A stretch of 64,000 bases of DNA from Onchidella celtica (Eukaryota; Mollusca; Gastropoda; Systellommatophora; Onchidiidae), in assembly GCA_963931925.1 (NCBI GenBank), contig OZ007579.1, positions 39,407,457-39,471,456 of the forward strand, read 5' to 3'. Below, piece after piece: positions 45,368 to 56,263 of the stretch (its first letter is position 1; every line of letters starts with the position of its first letter). The notes below the pieces were generated by a model, which had not been told where the DNA came from, did no database searches, and saw nothing but the letters and a program-made list of their open reading frames with translations. The position numbers and the translations under genes were made by a program.

Positions 45368-47693
45368 GCCTTAAATCATTTCAGTCCAACTAAATGTTTG
45401 CCATAATGTTCTGCGGTCTTTGGTTTTGTACAGCCAGTCTAATATTAATTTCAAATTAAGACGGGAATTTACTGGTCAATGCCTGTGACGTTGTGTTCTG
45501 ATTTTTTGATAGTATTATTTTGATCACACAACCGTCTTTGCCATAATTCTGTCTCATGGTAACTGGAAAAGAGACTGCCTCAAGCTTCCACGATGGACAC
45601 ACCCATTTGGACAAAATTTGGTGTTTGATATTGTTTGTGTACTATTTGCTTGAGCCGCAAAAAGAGACGCCTTTTCGGTCGAGTAGAGTCGACAAGTATG
45701 ATCAGAGATTTCATCCATCATCTCTGTATACGCATTGCTGGGCGAAAATCAAAGTTGTTACATGCATTCCGCAATGGGATTGTGGTGAGATGGTAGATTC
45801 TCTTTAGAATACAAGAGCCTTTGTTAATGTGACCAAGACCTAGCTGTATGGATAGGCTTAGATATATCTTGCTCGGGTAAGCTAGTGTATAAAAGTTGAA
45901 GTACATACCTATGCTTTTGGCGGATGTGTTAGGGAAAGCCTCTAACAATGTCTTAAAGTTATTTTTCTATAAAACATTTTTTGATACTTGAAGTGGCTTA
46001 CACCATTATAGAAAATTAATGTTCCCGTGAGAGCAGAAAGGCGGGAGTTGATTATGCCAGCCTTCAGGCAATTCACGTCAGTTCAGAATTGATGTTTCTT
46101 GCTCTGATTTAAGTTCAGATTTAATCCGAAGGAAACTGCCATATATTTTAACAGTGCGGTCAGCCTCTCTCTCTCTCTTTCTTTTCTTTTCTGTGTCTGC
46201 TGTTTGGTTTTCTCACAGTGAAAGGAAGTATGTCTCATTTTCAGTACTGCCTCTCGTTTAACATCCACAGTCATACATAATAAACATTAGTTTTATTACC
46301 TCTAGATATTGGGAAAACATCACGAAATAACCATTATTTATGTCATCCAAACAACACAAGACATGATAAAGTATGACTGTCGCTGAAACAGTTGCTAAGA
46401 CTGGAAAACGATTACTTTTACTTCAATGTTGTCACTGAACTTGTAATTAATTTAGTTTGATTGATAACCTGTAACCAAAAAAAAAAAACAAGTGTACAAA
46501 AACACACCTTGAAAAGGAATTTTTGGATTGATGGAATGCAACTACAGTTGTTTCTGACCGTTGTCCAATGTTTGGTGCATTGGGTGTGATTTCAACAATG
46601 CCCGTACACCACTTGGGGCTTGTATTAGACGGGATGAGGCGCCATATTAATGTTTTCTATCATCAAACTATAATGGAGCTAGTGGGTAATCATGTAAGCA
46701 CCTGAAACTTCTTAATTGCCTGACCAAAAATTCTGAAACTTTGAGAACTGCTTTAGAGTAACTTGGCCTGCTCGCAACCAGCCCTAAATGAAACCAATTC
46801 ATGCAACCCCGGATGGTGCAAATAAGACAAGGAAACTGTAGTGGCCTCCCTTATTTCAAACTTATTATCATTGTTCACTTCTGGGTCAATCTCTGCCATT
46901 GTATGCATCTGCAAGCCCATTTGAAGAGCCGAGTAAAAAAGAACAACATTCCATTAAGTTTTTCATAATCACTTTTTTCACGTTCATATTCTATTTTTTT
47001 TAATCTGTAATAATGCAGTCATGTTTTCAAAATGTTAGAAATAACGTGGGTACATCCATTTTGCACAGTATTCTGTCTTTAATATTATTTATTTACTTTT
47101 GAAGCCGCAAAAAAACACGTATTTTCACCGAGTAGAAAAGAAACGGTATAGTCGGAAATTTCAATCTTCACTTCTCTTAGTTCTTCACCTGTCTTCGCAT
47201 GTTGATGGTCGAAAATAACTTTAAATGTCACATCTATGTATTCTCCGAGACAACAGGCCAGCTAGTTAAAAGTTATTACAAATTTTAATAATTGGAAGTT
47301 CCGTCGATCAGCATCCAAATCTCGTAGTACAATACGATACTGACCAGGGGCCTTCAAACCACAGCCATAGTGCCCCTTTGTTTATTGGTCCTCTAGGTTA
47401 CCTTGGTTTCGGTTGGGGGTTGACATCGATCGTTTTGAAGACACCTCGTCTAACTAATGATAATTATTGGAATGTGTAATGACGTCACGTCAGCTAGCTA
47501 CTTCGGACCCAGACACAGTGGCTTTGGTTTCGAGTCGCTTTCGGCACTGTTGCCGAATAGCGTCAGTCTTGGTTTGTCGAAAAGTCTAGAAGGTGTTGAG
47601 TAGAGCTGAGTCTGAGTTTGGGTTTTACTGCGCGTGAGCAAGTTAACGGCCAATTTGCACCTTTCACGGTCTATTAATTTTGATACTCTGTCT
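45368..47693. other. Gene-free stretch with repeat F copies
   Basis: Positions 47,100-47,280 match dispersed repeat F (17,950-18,150), and 45,650-45,790 is a weaker relative. A short CT tract lies at 46,167-46,185. No domain-bearing frame was found. Confidence 0.45.
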
Positions 47694-48972
47694 GTTACGA
47701 GGTGGGTCCTCGAGTGTTACAAGTTGGGGTATACTAAATTATAAATTTAGGTGTTCGACTGCATTTTTAATAAATATCGAGAGGTTTTAGAAATTACTCT
47801 GCCATACCATGCCACATACACTAATAACAATTTCGAGTACGTTATATCAAGGACCTTGTAGGGCCACAAATTTATTACTTAAAATTCCTAACAATTTCGT
47901 CTATCTTACATATTAAAAAGACAACATCAGCAGCATCAAATGAAAATACTATAATACATAACTAGAAGTCTCCTCTAGATTCTTACAAGATTAGAAACTC
48001 TATATCATTCTGATTCATTCACAGTTTACTTAGTAATTATTTATCTTCAGAAATATAGACTGCCTACTATCTCACAAATGATATACTTAGGTCTCAGACG
48101 ACAATATTAACTCATTTAACTGCTTATAAAGGATCAAACCGTCAAGACACACTGACGTAGTTAAAATAGATCTAGATCTGCTCTAGGATGGGCTGGCAAT
48201 CCCCAGCCTCATCCAGACACATCAATTACAATTTACAAATGTGTATATCAGTCACTCTTTCTAGATCTTAATTGCAAGTAAAACTTTATGGTCTTGCATT
48301 CCTTTGGTCGCACTTCTACTGGAAAGTTAGGGTCAGATTCACATCATCTCGAATCATTTTGATGAAACTTACGATTGGTTCCCTGAAACGATTCAGGGAA
48401 CTGGAGAAAATAGCTGTGGGTTATTTTCATTGTCTATCCAGGACATAGACATGACGTTAACAGTCTGTTGGTTCTCTCTGGCTGAACCCCTAGCCGACGA
48501 CCTTCGTAGCTGGAAACTCTACATGGAAGTGAGGTAGCATAAAGATGTTCCCGCTTATCTTCTGCAAAACCACGTGACTGCTCAAATTTGATTGGTGCAT
48601 CCACTTCGAGCTCCGCTCGCAGCGCCAATAGATTCTATTAATAGTAACAGACAAAGTAACTCAACTATGTCAAAACCGTTCGCAAAGTCTCTACACCCTA
48701 AACGTTTTATGTACGAATTTATTCACTCCTTATTCGCCCCGTCTTTCCCTGTTAAAGTACACCCAAACCACGGGGTCGAAAACTGCATCGTCACTGTTAA
48801 GTTATCCATTCGTTCTATCTTGCCCCACTTTCTTTCCATCTCTAAGAAAAGCGTTACAAAAACAAACCGTCCACGGGAACAGTTCAAGGACGTTTGGACT
48901 GGCCAAAATCAATGATGCCATGAAATAAACAAAGCGTGACCTAGCACGGCAATTCAAATCCTAACCCTGACA
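47694..48972 (-). mobile_element. LTR-1: 3' LTR of retrotransposon copy C
   Basis: A 1,279-bp LTR for a minus-strand element. In plus orientation it begins TGTTACGAGGTGGGTCCTCG and ends CCCTGACA, so it has TG...CA ends. It is repeated at 51,052-52,382, which fixes the left boundary independently. Compared with that copy it lacks roughly 50 bp near its outer end. A minus-strand AATAAA lies at 47,871-47,876. The pyrimidine tract beside its inner end is the polypurine tract on the element strand. Confidence 0.85.
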
Positions 48973-49651
48973 TATCCCCCACCCCAGTGAAAATTTTAAA
49001 TAAAATTTACACGATAGGATCCAAGAAATCCCAAAGTTATTGTGGTAGGGGCTTAAGTAGTACTGTAGAAAAATGAGTCTTAAGCTTGAGAAGAAAAATC
49101 TAACTAAGAACGTGCATATTGGATGGACAAAAAGCATACAATTATTGATGCCACGTTCTATAGAATTTATTCTATTTAAACATTCTTACTGCAGACAATC
49201 AAAATGCTCAGAAACATCTATAATAATAATGAGTATATCACTGTATACTGCTGGATTAAAGTATAACTATTATCAAATAATGAAGCCTTACTGACGAAAT
49301 AGGCTTATAACTATATAGTCAACACACACAATTGCTGCTTATATACACATTCACACACAATATATTGTTAATTAAAATACTGTGGTATCCAATGGCAGCA
49401 GTAGCTCTGGTAGCTTGGTTTGCCATGTCTCTATCTCATTGACCCGCTGACAAGGGCGTCAGGTTTGCCAGAAGTTCAGGTCACAGTCAGGAATGACGCT
49501 GGTGGAAAGAGGATATTCACAAAAAAAAGGATTGTAAAACTGGTTCATAAAGTAATGAACAAGATAAATGTGAATCCATCCACCGTCCAGAATTGAGGGG
49601 GACAAGGACTATCCAACCCCAATACAAGACACAACACTCTTTAATGGGAAA
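48973..49651 (-). other. Polypurine tract and 3' untranslated region of copy C
   Basis: On the element strand, CTGGGGTGGGGGATA (48,973-48,987) immediately precedes the LTR, the expected plus-strand primer. The remaining 660 bp between pol stop and tract is AT-rich and nearly identical to 52,398-53,059. A 73-codon antisense frame here is not credible (see rejected). Confidence 0.7.
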
Positions 49652-51051
49652 TTAAATGAGACGTGACAAAATATCAGCTTGGGAATTGTCACCGCCAGGG
49701 ATAGACCGGATTACAAACCGGTATTCCTGGAGTGCAAGACTCCACCTCGTTAATCGAGCATTTTTAGCCCTGTTAGTCGTTAAGAATAACAACGGACGAT
49801 GGTCCGTTTCAATTATAAACTCGGACATGAGTAGATATCTCGAAAATGCGTTTACAGCAAAAATGATAGCGAGGCACTCTCGCTCGATAATTGCATAGCG
49901 GCATTCCCTATCTAGCAACTTGCGGCTGGCGTATAGACATGGCCGCAAGGTATCGTCTCGTTCCTGTAATAACACAGCTCCCAATCCCTTGTCCGACGCA
50001 TCAGTGCGGACAATAAATATTTGGTTTATGTCTGGTAGTATGAGAATGGGGGAAGTGGAAAACAATTGTTGAACGGTACGAAGTGTATCAGCACATTCGG
50101 TTGTCCATTTCACTTTATTAGGAAAATTCTTTCTTGTGAGGTCCGATAACGGAGCTGTAAGCGAAGAAAAATTTGGAATGAATTTCCTATAATAGTTAAG
50201 AAAGCCCAATAAACTACGAACTTCTTTCTTAGTTCGAGGAGGTTGGAGCTTTAAGATGGTAGTTATCTTCTTGTCATCAGGAGTCTGAACGCCGTGGGCA
50301 ATTGTATGGCCCAGAAAATTAATTTCATTATATCCTAAAAACACCTTACTGGGTTTCGCCGTAAGGCCAGCTCGACGAAGAGCCATAAAAACTTGTCGTA
50401 GGGCTGCGAGGTGTCCCGACCAATCGGTTTCATAAATACAAATGTCGTCAAAATACGACAATACGGAATTCATACCCTGGAGCAATATTGTCATCATACG
50501 GGCGAAAGTAGCAGGGGCTGTAACTAACCCGAAAGGCATATAGCGCCACTGCATAAGACCCAACGGAGTCTGAAAAGCGGTATATTGCTTGCTATTCTCA
50601 TCAAGCGGAATTTGCCAATAGCCTTTGGAAAGATCAATTTTAGAAAAAATCGTTGCCCTCGCTAACTGAGCAAAAAGATTCTCCTGGTTGGGAATCGGTT
50701 CAGCGTCATATATCGTAACCTCATTAAGTTTACGATAGTCAATACAAAAACGCACTGTATCATCTTTTTTTTTTTCACTAAGACGATGGGTGAGTTATAT
50801 GGACTCGTCGATCGCTCTATCACTCCTAGGTGAAACATGTTACGTACCTCGGTTATTATAGTCTCTTGTGCGTGCAGCGGACGCGGGTATGGTTTAACAA
50901 AGACGGGTATATCCGTCTTTAATCTTATAACATGCTGTACCAAAGAAGTATTACCTGGTAGATCAGTAAAGACTGTAGTAAACTCGTCAAGCAAATCTCT
51001 TAAATCTTGTCTTTGCGATTCAGATAAATCTGGATTTATATTCACATCCGA
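49652..51051 (-). pseudogene. pol: Pol remnant of copy C: reverse transcriptase and RNase H
   Basis: Equivalent to residues about 597-1059 of the intact pol at 53,060-56,239, including the FCIDYRKLN motif, YFDD catalytic box and RTDAS RNase H motif. An 11-base T run at about 50,765-50,775 (9 in the intact copy) shifts the frame between the RT start (ending near 50,760) and the rest. The sequence stops exactly where an LTR terminus begins (51,052), so protease, integrase and gag are missing from this side. It is inactive. Confidence 0.85.
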
Positions 51052-52382
51052 TGTTACGAGCTGGGTCCTCGAGTGTTACGAGTTCAAAGAAGGGTGTTAC
51101 AGATGGGGATTACTGTGCTCGTGTTTTACGGGGATGGTTAATTATAAATTTACGTGTTCGACTGCATTTTTAATAAATATCGAGAGGTTTTAGAAATTAC
51201 TCTGCCATACCATGCCACATACACTAATAACAATTTCGAGTAGGTTATATCAAGGACCTTGTAGGGCCACAAATTTATTACTTAAAATTCCTAACACTTT
51301 CGTCTATCGTTTACATATTAAAAGACAACATTGCAGCATCAAATGAAAATACTAAAATACATAACTATAAATCTCCTCTAGATCCTTAAGAGATTTGAAA
51401 CTCTATATCATTCTGATTCATACACAGTTTACTTAGTAATTATTCATCTTCAGAAATATAGACTGCCTACTACTTCACAAATAATATCCTTATGTCTCAG
51501 ACGACAATATTAACTCATTTAACTGCTTATAAAGGATCAAACCGTCAAGACACACTGACGTAGTTAAGATAGATCTAATCTAGATCTGTTCTAGGATGGG
51601 CTGGCAATCCCCAGCCTCATCCAGACACATCAATTACAATTTACAAATGTGTATATCAGTCACTCGTTCTAGATCTTAATTGCAAGTAAAACTTTATGGT
51701 CTTGCATTCCTTTGATCGCACTTCTACTGGAAAGTTAGGGTCAGATTCACATCATCTCGAATCATTTTGATGAAACTTACGATTGGTTCCCTGAAACGAT
51801 TTCAGGGAACTGGAGAAAATAGCTGTGAATTATTTTCATTGTCTATCCAGGACATAGACATGACTTAACAGTCTGTTGGTTCTCTCTGGCTGAACCGTAT
51901 TAGCCGACAACCCTCGTAGCTGGAAGATCTACATGGAAGTGAGGTAGCATAAAGATGCTCCCGCTTATCTTCTGCAACTCACGTGACTGCTCAAATTTGA
52001 TTGGTGCATCCACTTCGAGCTCCGCTCGCAGCGCCAATAGATTCTATTAATAGTAACAGACAAAGTCAGACCTAGGATGTCAAAACCTTTCGCAAAGTCT
52101 CTACACCCTAAACGTTTTATGTACGAATTTCTTCACTCCTTATTCGCCCCGTCTTTCCCTGTTAAGGTACACCCAAACCACGGGGTCGAAAACTGCATCG
52201 TCACTGTTAATTTATCCATTCGTTCTATCCTGACCCACTTTCTTTCCATCTCTAAGAAAAGCGTTACAAAAACAAACTGTCCACGGGAATAGTTCAAGGA
52301 CGTTTGGACTGGCTAAAATCAATGATGCCATGCAATGAACAAAGCGTGACCCAGCACGGCAATTCAAATCCCAACCCTGACA
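51052..52382 (-). mobile_element. LTR-2: 3' LTR of retrotransposon copy A
   Basis: A 1,331-bp LTR, same family as 47,694-48,972, beginning TGTTACGAGCTGGGTCCTCG and ending CCCTGACA in plus orientation. Its outer terminus joins the interior of copy C's RT (CACATCCGA then TGTTACG), whereas the intact copy reads CACATCCGAAGTG. That is a precise integration junction. A minus-strand AATAAA is at 51,274-51,279. No matching 5' LTR is present for copy A. Confidence 0.85.
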
Positions 52383-53059
52383 TATCCCCCACCCCAGTGA
52401 AAATTTTAAATAAAATTTACACGATAGGATCCAAGAAATCCCAAAGTTATTGTGGTAGGGGCTTAAGTAGTACTGTAGAAAGATGAGCCTTAAGCTTGAG
52501 AAGAAAAATCTAACTAAGAACGTGCATATTGGATGGACAAAAAGCATACAATTATTGATGCCACGTTCTATAGAATTTATTCTATTTAAATATTCTTACT
52601 GCACACAATCAAAATTCTCAGAAACATCTATAATAATAATGAGTATATCACTGTATACTGCTGGATTAAAGTATAACTATTATCAAATAATGAAGCCTTA
52701 CTGAAGGAATAGGCTTATAATTATATAGTCAACACACACAATTGCTGCTTATATACACATTCACACACAATATATTGTTAATTAAAATACTGTGGTATCC
52801 AATGGCAGCAGTAGCTCTGGTAGCTTGGTTTGCCATGTCTTCATCTCATTGACCCGCTGACAAGGGCGTCAGGTTTGCCAGAAGTTCAGGTCACAGTCAG
52901 GAATGACGCTGGTGGAAAAAGGATATTCACAAAAAAGGATTGTAAAAATGGTTCATAAAGTAATGAACCAGACAAATGTGAATCCATCCACCGTCTAGAA
53001 TTGAGGGGGACAAGCACTATCCAACCCCAATACAAGACACAACACTCTTTAATAGGAAA
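52383..53059 (-). other. Polypurine tract and 3' UTR of copy A
   Basis: The element-strand tract CTGGGGTGGGGGATA is at 52,383-52,397, touching LTR-2. The rest separates it from the pol stop codon and is collinear with copy C's UTR. No coding function. Confidence 0.7.
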
Positions 53060-56000
53060 TTAAATGAGACGTGACAAAATATCAGCTTGGGAATTGTCAC
53101 CGCCCGGGATAGACCGGATAACAAACCGGTATTCCTGGAGTGCAAGACTCCACCTCGTTAATCGAGCATTTTTAGCCCTGTTAGTCTTTAAGAATAACAA
53201 CGGACGATGGTCCGTTTCAATTATAAACTCGGACATAAGTAGATATCTCGAAAATGCGTTTACAGCAAAAATGATAGCGAGGCACTCTCGCTCGATAATT
53301 GCATAGCGGCATTCCCTATCCAGCAACTTGCGGCTGGCGTATAGACATGGCCGCAAAGTATCGTCTCGTTCCTGTAATAACACAGCTCCCAATCCCTTGT
53401 CCGACGCATCAGTGCGGACAATAAATATTTGGTTTATGTCTGGAAGTATGAGAATGGGGGAAGTGGAAAACAATTGTTGAACGGTACGAAGTGTATCAGC
53501 ACATTCGGTTGTCCATTTCACTTTATTAGGAAAATTCTTTCTTGTGAGGTCCGATAACGGAGCTGTAAGCGAAGAAAATTTTGGAATGAATTTCCTATAA
53601 TAGTTAAGAAAGCCCAATAAACTACGAACTTCTTTCTTAGTTCGAGGAGGTTGGAGCTTTAAGATGGTAGTTATCTTCTTGTCATCAGGAGTCTGAACGC
53701 CGTGGGCAATTGTATGGCCCAGAAAATTAATTTCATCATATCCTAAAAATACCTTACTGGGTTTCGCCGTAAGGCCAGCTCGACGAAGAGCAATAAAAAC
53801 TTGTCGTAGGGCTGCGAGGTGGCCCGACCAATCGGTTTCATAAATACAAATGTCGTCAAAATACGACAATACGGAATTCATACCCTGGAGCAATATTGTC
53901 ATCATACGGGCGAAAGTAGCAGGGGCTGTAACTAACCCGAAAGGCATATAGCGCCACTGCATAAGACCCAACGGAGTCTGAAAAGCGGTATATTGCTTGC
54001 TATTCTCATCAAGCGGAATTTGCCAATAGCCTTTGGAAAGATCAATTTTAGAAAAAATCGTTGCCCTCGCTAACTGAGCAAAAAGATTCTCCTGGTTGGG
54101 AATCGGTTCAGCGTCATATATCGTAACCTCATTAAGTTTACGATAGTCAATACAAAAACGCACTGTATCATCTTTTTTTTTCACTAAGACGATGGGTGAG
54201 TTATATGGACTCGTCGATCGCTCTATCACTCCCAGGTGAAACATGTTACGTACCTCGGTTATTATAGTCTCTTGTGCGTGCAGCGGACGCGGATATGGTT
54301 TCACAAAGACGGGTATATCCGTCTTTAATCTTATAACATGCTGTACCAAAGAAGTATTACCTGGTAGATCAGTAAAGACAGTAGTAAACTCGTTAAGCAA
54401 ATCTGTTAAATCTTGTCTTTGCGATTCAGATAAATCTGGATTTATATTCACATCCGAAGTGTTTTCAGAAGATCGAAGTGCGGGTATTGAATTCTCTATC
54501 TTGATAGGATCATCATCGTCAACTGAAACTAAGGCCGCATTGGCCTGAGCAACCACATTTCGGCGATTATTCTGCCGATTATCATCGTCGGACAGGTACC
54601 GCTTTAACATATTTATATGGAAGACTTTGTCCTGTCCTCGAATCTTGATAAGATAATTTACTCGAGAAAGTCTCTTTAGAACTTTAAAAGGTCCCTTCCA
54701 TGTAAGAAGGAGTTTATTTTTCGTTTCCGGAAGGAGAACAAGAGTTTGGTCTCCGACGGTCAAGGTTCGCAATCGGCTACCTTGATCACGATATTGTTTA
54801 TAAAGACTAGCATGCGCAGCTGAAGATTTTTGTGCGAGCTGACATGCGTTAAGTATTCGCTGGCGCAAGTCTACAACGTATTGATATGCAGACTGCGTAT
54901 CATTGTCGTCGGTGTCTGATCCGGCGAATAAATCATGGAGTATGGCCATTGGACCACGCGGCTTACGACCATACAATAATTCGAAGGGAGAAAAACCCGT
55001 CGATGCGTTCGGTAGTTCTCGGTATGCAAAAAGAATAGCGGGGAGTTGTCGATCCCAATCACTCGGTTTGTCGGCGGAAACTCGTGCAAGCATACTTTTC
55101 ATGGTAGCATTCCAACGCTCACAGCAGCCATTAGACTGTGGGTGGTATGGAGATGTCAATCTTTGTTTAATCCCGATCAACTCCAAGACTTTCTTAAAAA
55201 GCTCAGAGGTAAACTGTGGACCTCTGTCCGATAAAATTTCAACTGGAAACCCAAGACGCGAAAAAACAGTAATAAGAGCTTCAGCGATATGATCAGCTGA
55301 AATGTCTTTTAGCGGAATGGCCTCTGGCCAACGGGTTGCGTAGTCAATGACAGAAAGTATAAAACGATGTCCTCTGTCTGACTTGTGTAGGGGACCAACT
55401 ATATCTACGGCAACGCGTTCAAATGGTCTGGATACCATTGGCATCTCCTGCAGAGGAGCTCGCGATGCTCTTCCTTTAGGAGTACGTCTCTGACATACGT
55501 CACATGTTGATACGAACCGGTTTACATCTGCGTAAATACTGGGCCAAAAAAATTGCGATAGTATTCGAGACTTAGTTCTGGCCTTTCCCTGGTGACCTGC
55601 CAAGGAAGTGTCATGCGCGAGACGAATAATGTCGCGACGAAAAGATCTCGGTACTACAAGTTGCATAACGGTTTCTCGCTTATTCTGAAAATTACGATAT
55701 AATAAGTCATCTTTAATAACAAACTTAGAGGTATCCGGTGCGGTAGGATCAACCTTAGCAAAGAAATGTTTCAATGTGGGATCTGAATGTTGCTCATCAT
55801 GAAATGCACTAGACGTTATGTTCACTTCAATAGTAGGATTACTCAATGGACTGTCTGCTCGTCGACTCGATTGTAGGCGTGTTGTCGCACAAGCAACACT
55901 CTCATCCTGAGTCCAAATTTCCAAGTTACCGATAGGAAACTTATTTACTTGAGGTACATTACCTATGATTATATCAGCCACCGGATTAGGTAGTACACAT

Positions 56001-56239
56001 GCAGTAACAGTACCTGTGAGAAAAGGTGTATCAATATAAACTTCTGCAAGACGGAATCGCTCTACAGATCCGCCAAAAGTAATACAAGTTACCTCCTTGA
56101 CCAAAAATTGTGTTGGACGGACTAGTGACTGTCGAACGCCGATAGTCGTGCATCCGGAGTCACGTAGAACAGAAGCGCGAATCGCGTTCACGCGGGACTG
56201 GTAAAATGTTAATTCACCCAGTTCATGTAGGGCGGACAT
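53060..56239 (-). CDS. pol: Intact Pol polyprotein of copy A: protease-integrase-RT-RNase H
   Basis: 1,059 codons with no break. In order: aspartic protease (DSG at 27-29; ADIIIG at 88-93); an integrase zinc-binding HHCC module (H209, H216, C246, C249); the integrase core with D279, D338 and E374, exactly D-35-E; a GPY/F-like WKGPF at 514-518; reverse transcriptase (FCIDYR at 695-700, D733, YFDD at 793-796); and RNase H (D944 in RTDAS, D1010 in ETDHRPL, D1053). It would process Gag, copy the RNA and insert the cDNA. The integrase lies before RT, unlike ordinary Ty3/gypsy, while the motifs are Ty3-like; this matches the Gmr1 group. ATG 56,239 is in the same frame as gag, so the protein may be made by readthrough. 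No second LTR was found. Confidence 0.93.
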   Translation of the reverse strand: MSALHELGELTFYQSRVNAIRASVLRDSGCTTIGVRQSLVRPTQFLVKEVTCITFGGSVERFRLAEVYIDTPFLTGTVTACVLPNPVADIIIGNVPQVNKFPIGNLEIWTQDESVACATTRLQSSRRADSPLSNPTIEVNITSSAFHDEQHSDPTLKHFFAKVDPTAPDTSKFVIKDDLLYRNFQNKRETVMQLVVPRSFRRDIIRLAHDTSLAGHQGKARTKSRILSQFFWPSIYADVNRFVSTCDVCQRRTPKGRASRAPLQEMPMVSRPFERVAVDIVGPLHKSDRGHRFILSVIDYATRWPEAIPLKDISADHIAEALITVFSRLGFPVEILSDRGPQFTSELFKKVLELIGIKQRLTSPYHPQSNGCCERWNATMKSMLARVSADKPSDWDRQLPAILFAYRELPNASTGFSPFELLYGRKPRGPMAILHDLFAGSDTDDNDTQSAYQYVVDLRQRILNACQLAQKSSAAHASLYKQYRDQGSRLRTLTVGDQTLVLLPETKNKLLLTWKGPFKVLKRLSRVNYLIKIRGQDKVFHINMLKRYLSDDDNRQNNRRNVVAQANAALVSVDDDDPIKIENSIPALRSSENTSDVNINPDLSESQRQDLTDLLNEFTTVFTDLPGNTSLVQHVIRLKTDIPVFVKPYPRPLHAQETIITEVRNMFHLGVIERSTSPYNSPIVLVKKKDDTVRFCIDYRKLNEVTIYDAEPIPNQENLFAQLARATIFSKIDLSKGYWQIPLDENSKQYTAFQTPLGLMQWRYMPFGLVTAPATFARMMTILLQGMNSVLSYFDDICIYETDWSGHLAALRQVFIALRRAGLTAKPSKVFLGYDEINFLGHTIAHGVQTPDDKKITTILKLQPPRTKKEVRSLLGFLNYYRKFIPKFSSLTAPLSDLTRKNFPNKVKWTTECADTLRTVQQLFSTSPILILPDINQIFIVRTDASDKGLGAVLLQERDDTLRPCLYASRKLLDRECRYAIIERECLAIIFAVNAFSRYLLMSEFIIETDHRPLLFLKTNRAKNARLTRWSLALQEYRFVIRSIPGGDNSQADILSRLI

Positions 56240-56263
56240 GACTGGAATAGTCTTTGATTGTCA
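56240..56263 (-). promoter_or_regulatory. Gag-Pol stop with readthrough context, copy A
   Basis: Gag ends at TGA followed by CAA TCA. Pol continues in the same frame seven sense codons later at ATG 56,239. CAR-YYA after a stop is the classic leaky context described for tobacco mosaic virus. Copy B keeps the same nine bases. Confidence 0.6.

Noticed and set aside
48592..48915. 107-codon frame inside LTR-1 (and 52,077-52,292 in LTR-2)
   Set aside because: It is antisense to the element, shortened by a stop in the second LTR, and shows no domain.
49073..49294. A 73-codon ATG frame conserved in both LTR-family copies (also 52,483-52,704)
   Set aside because: It is antisense in the element's 3' UTR. 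Three of the few differences between copies change the amino acid, so no sign of protein selection.
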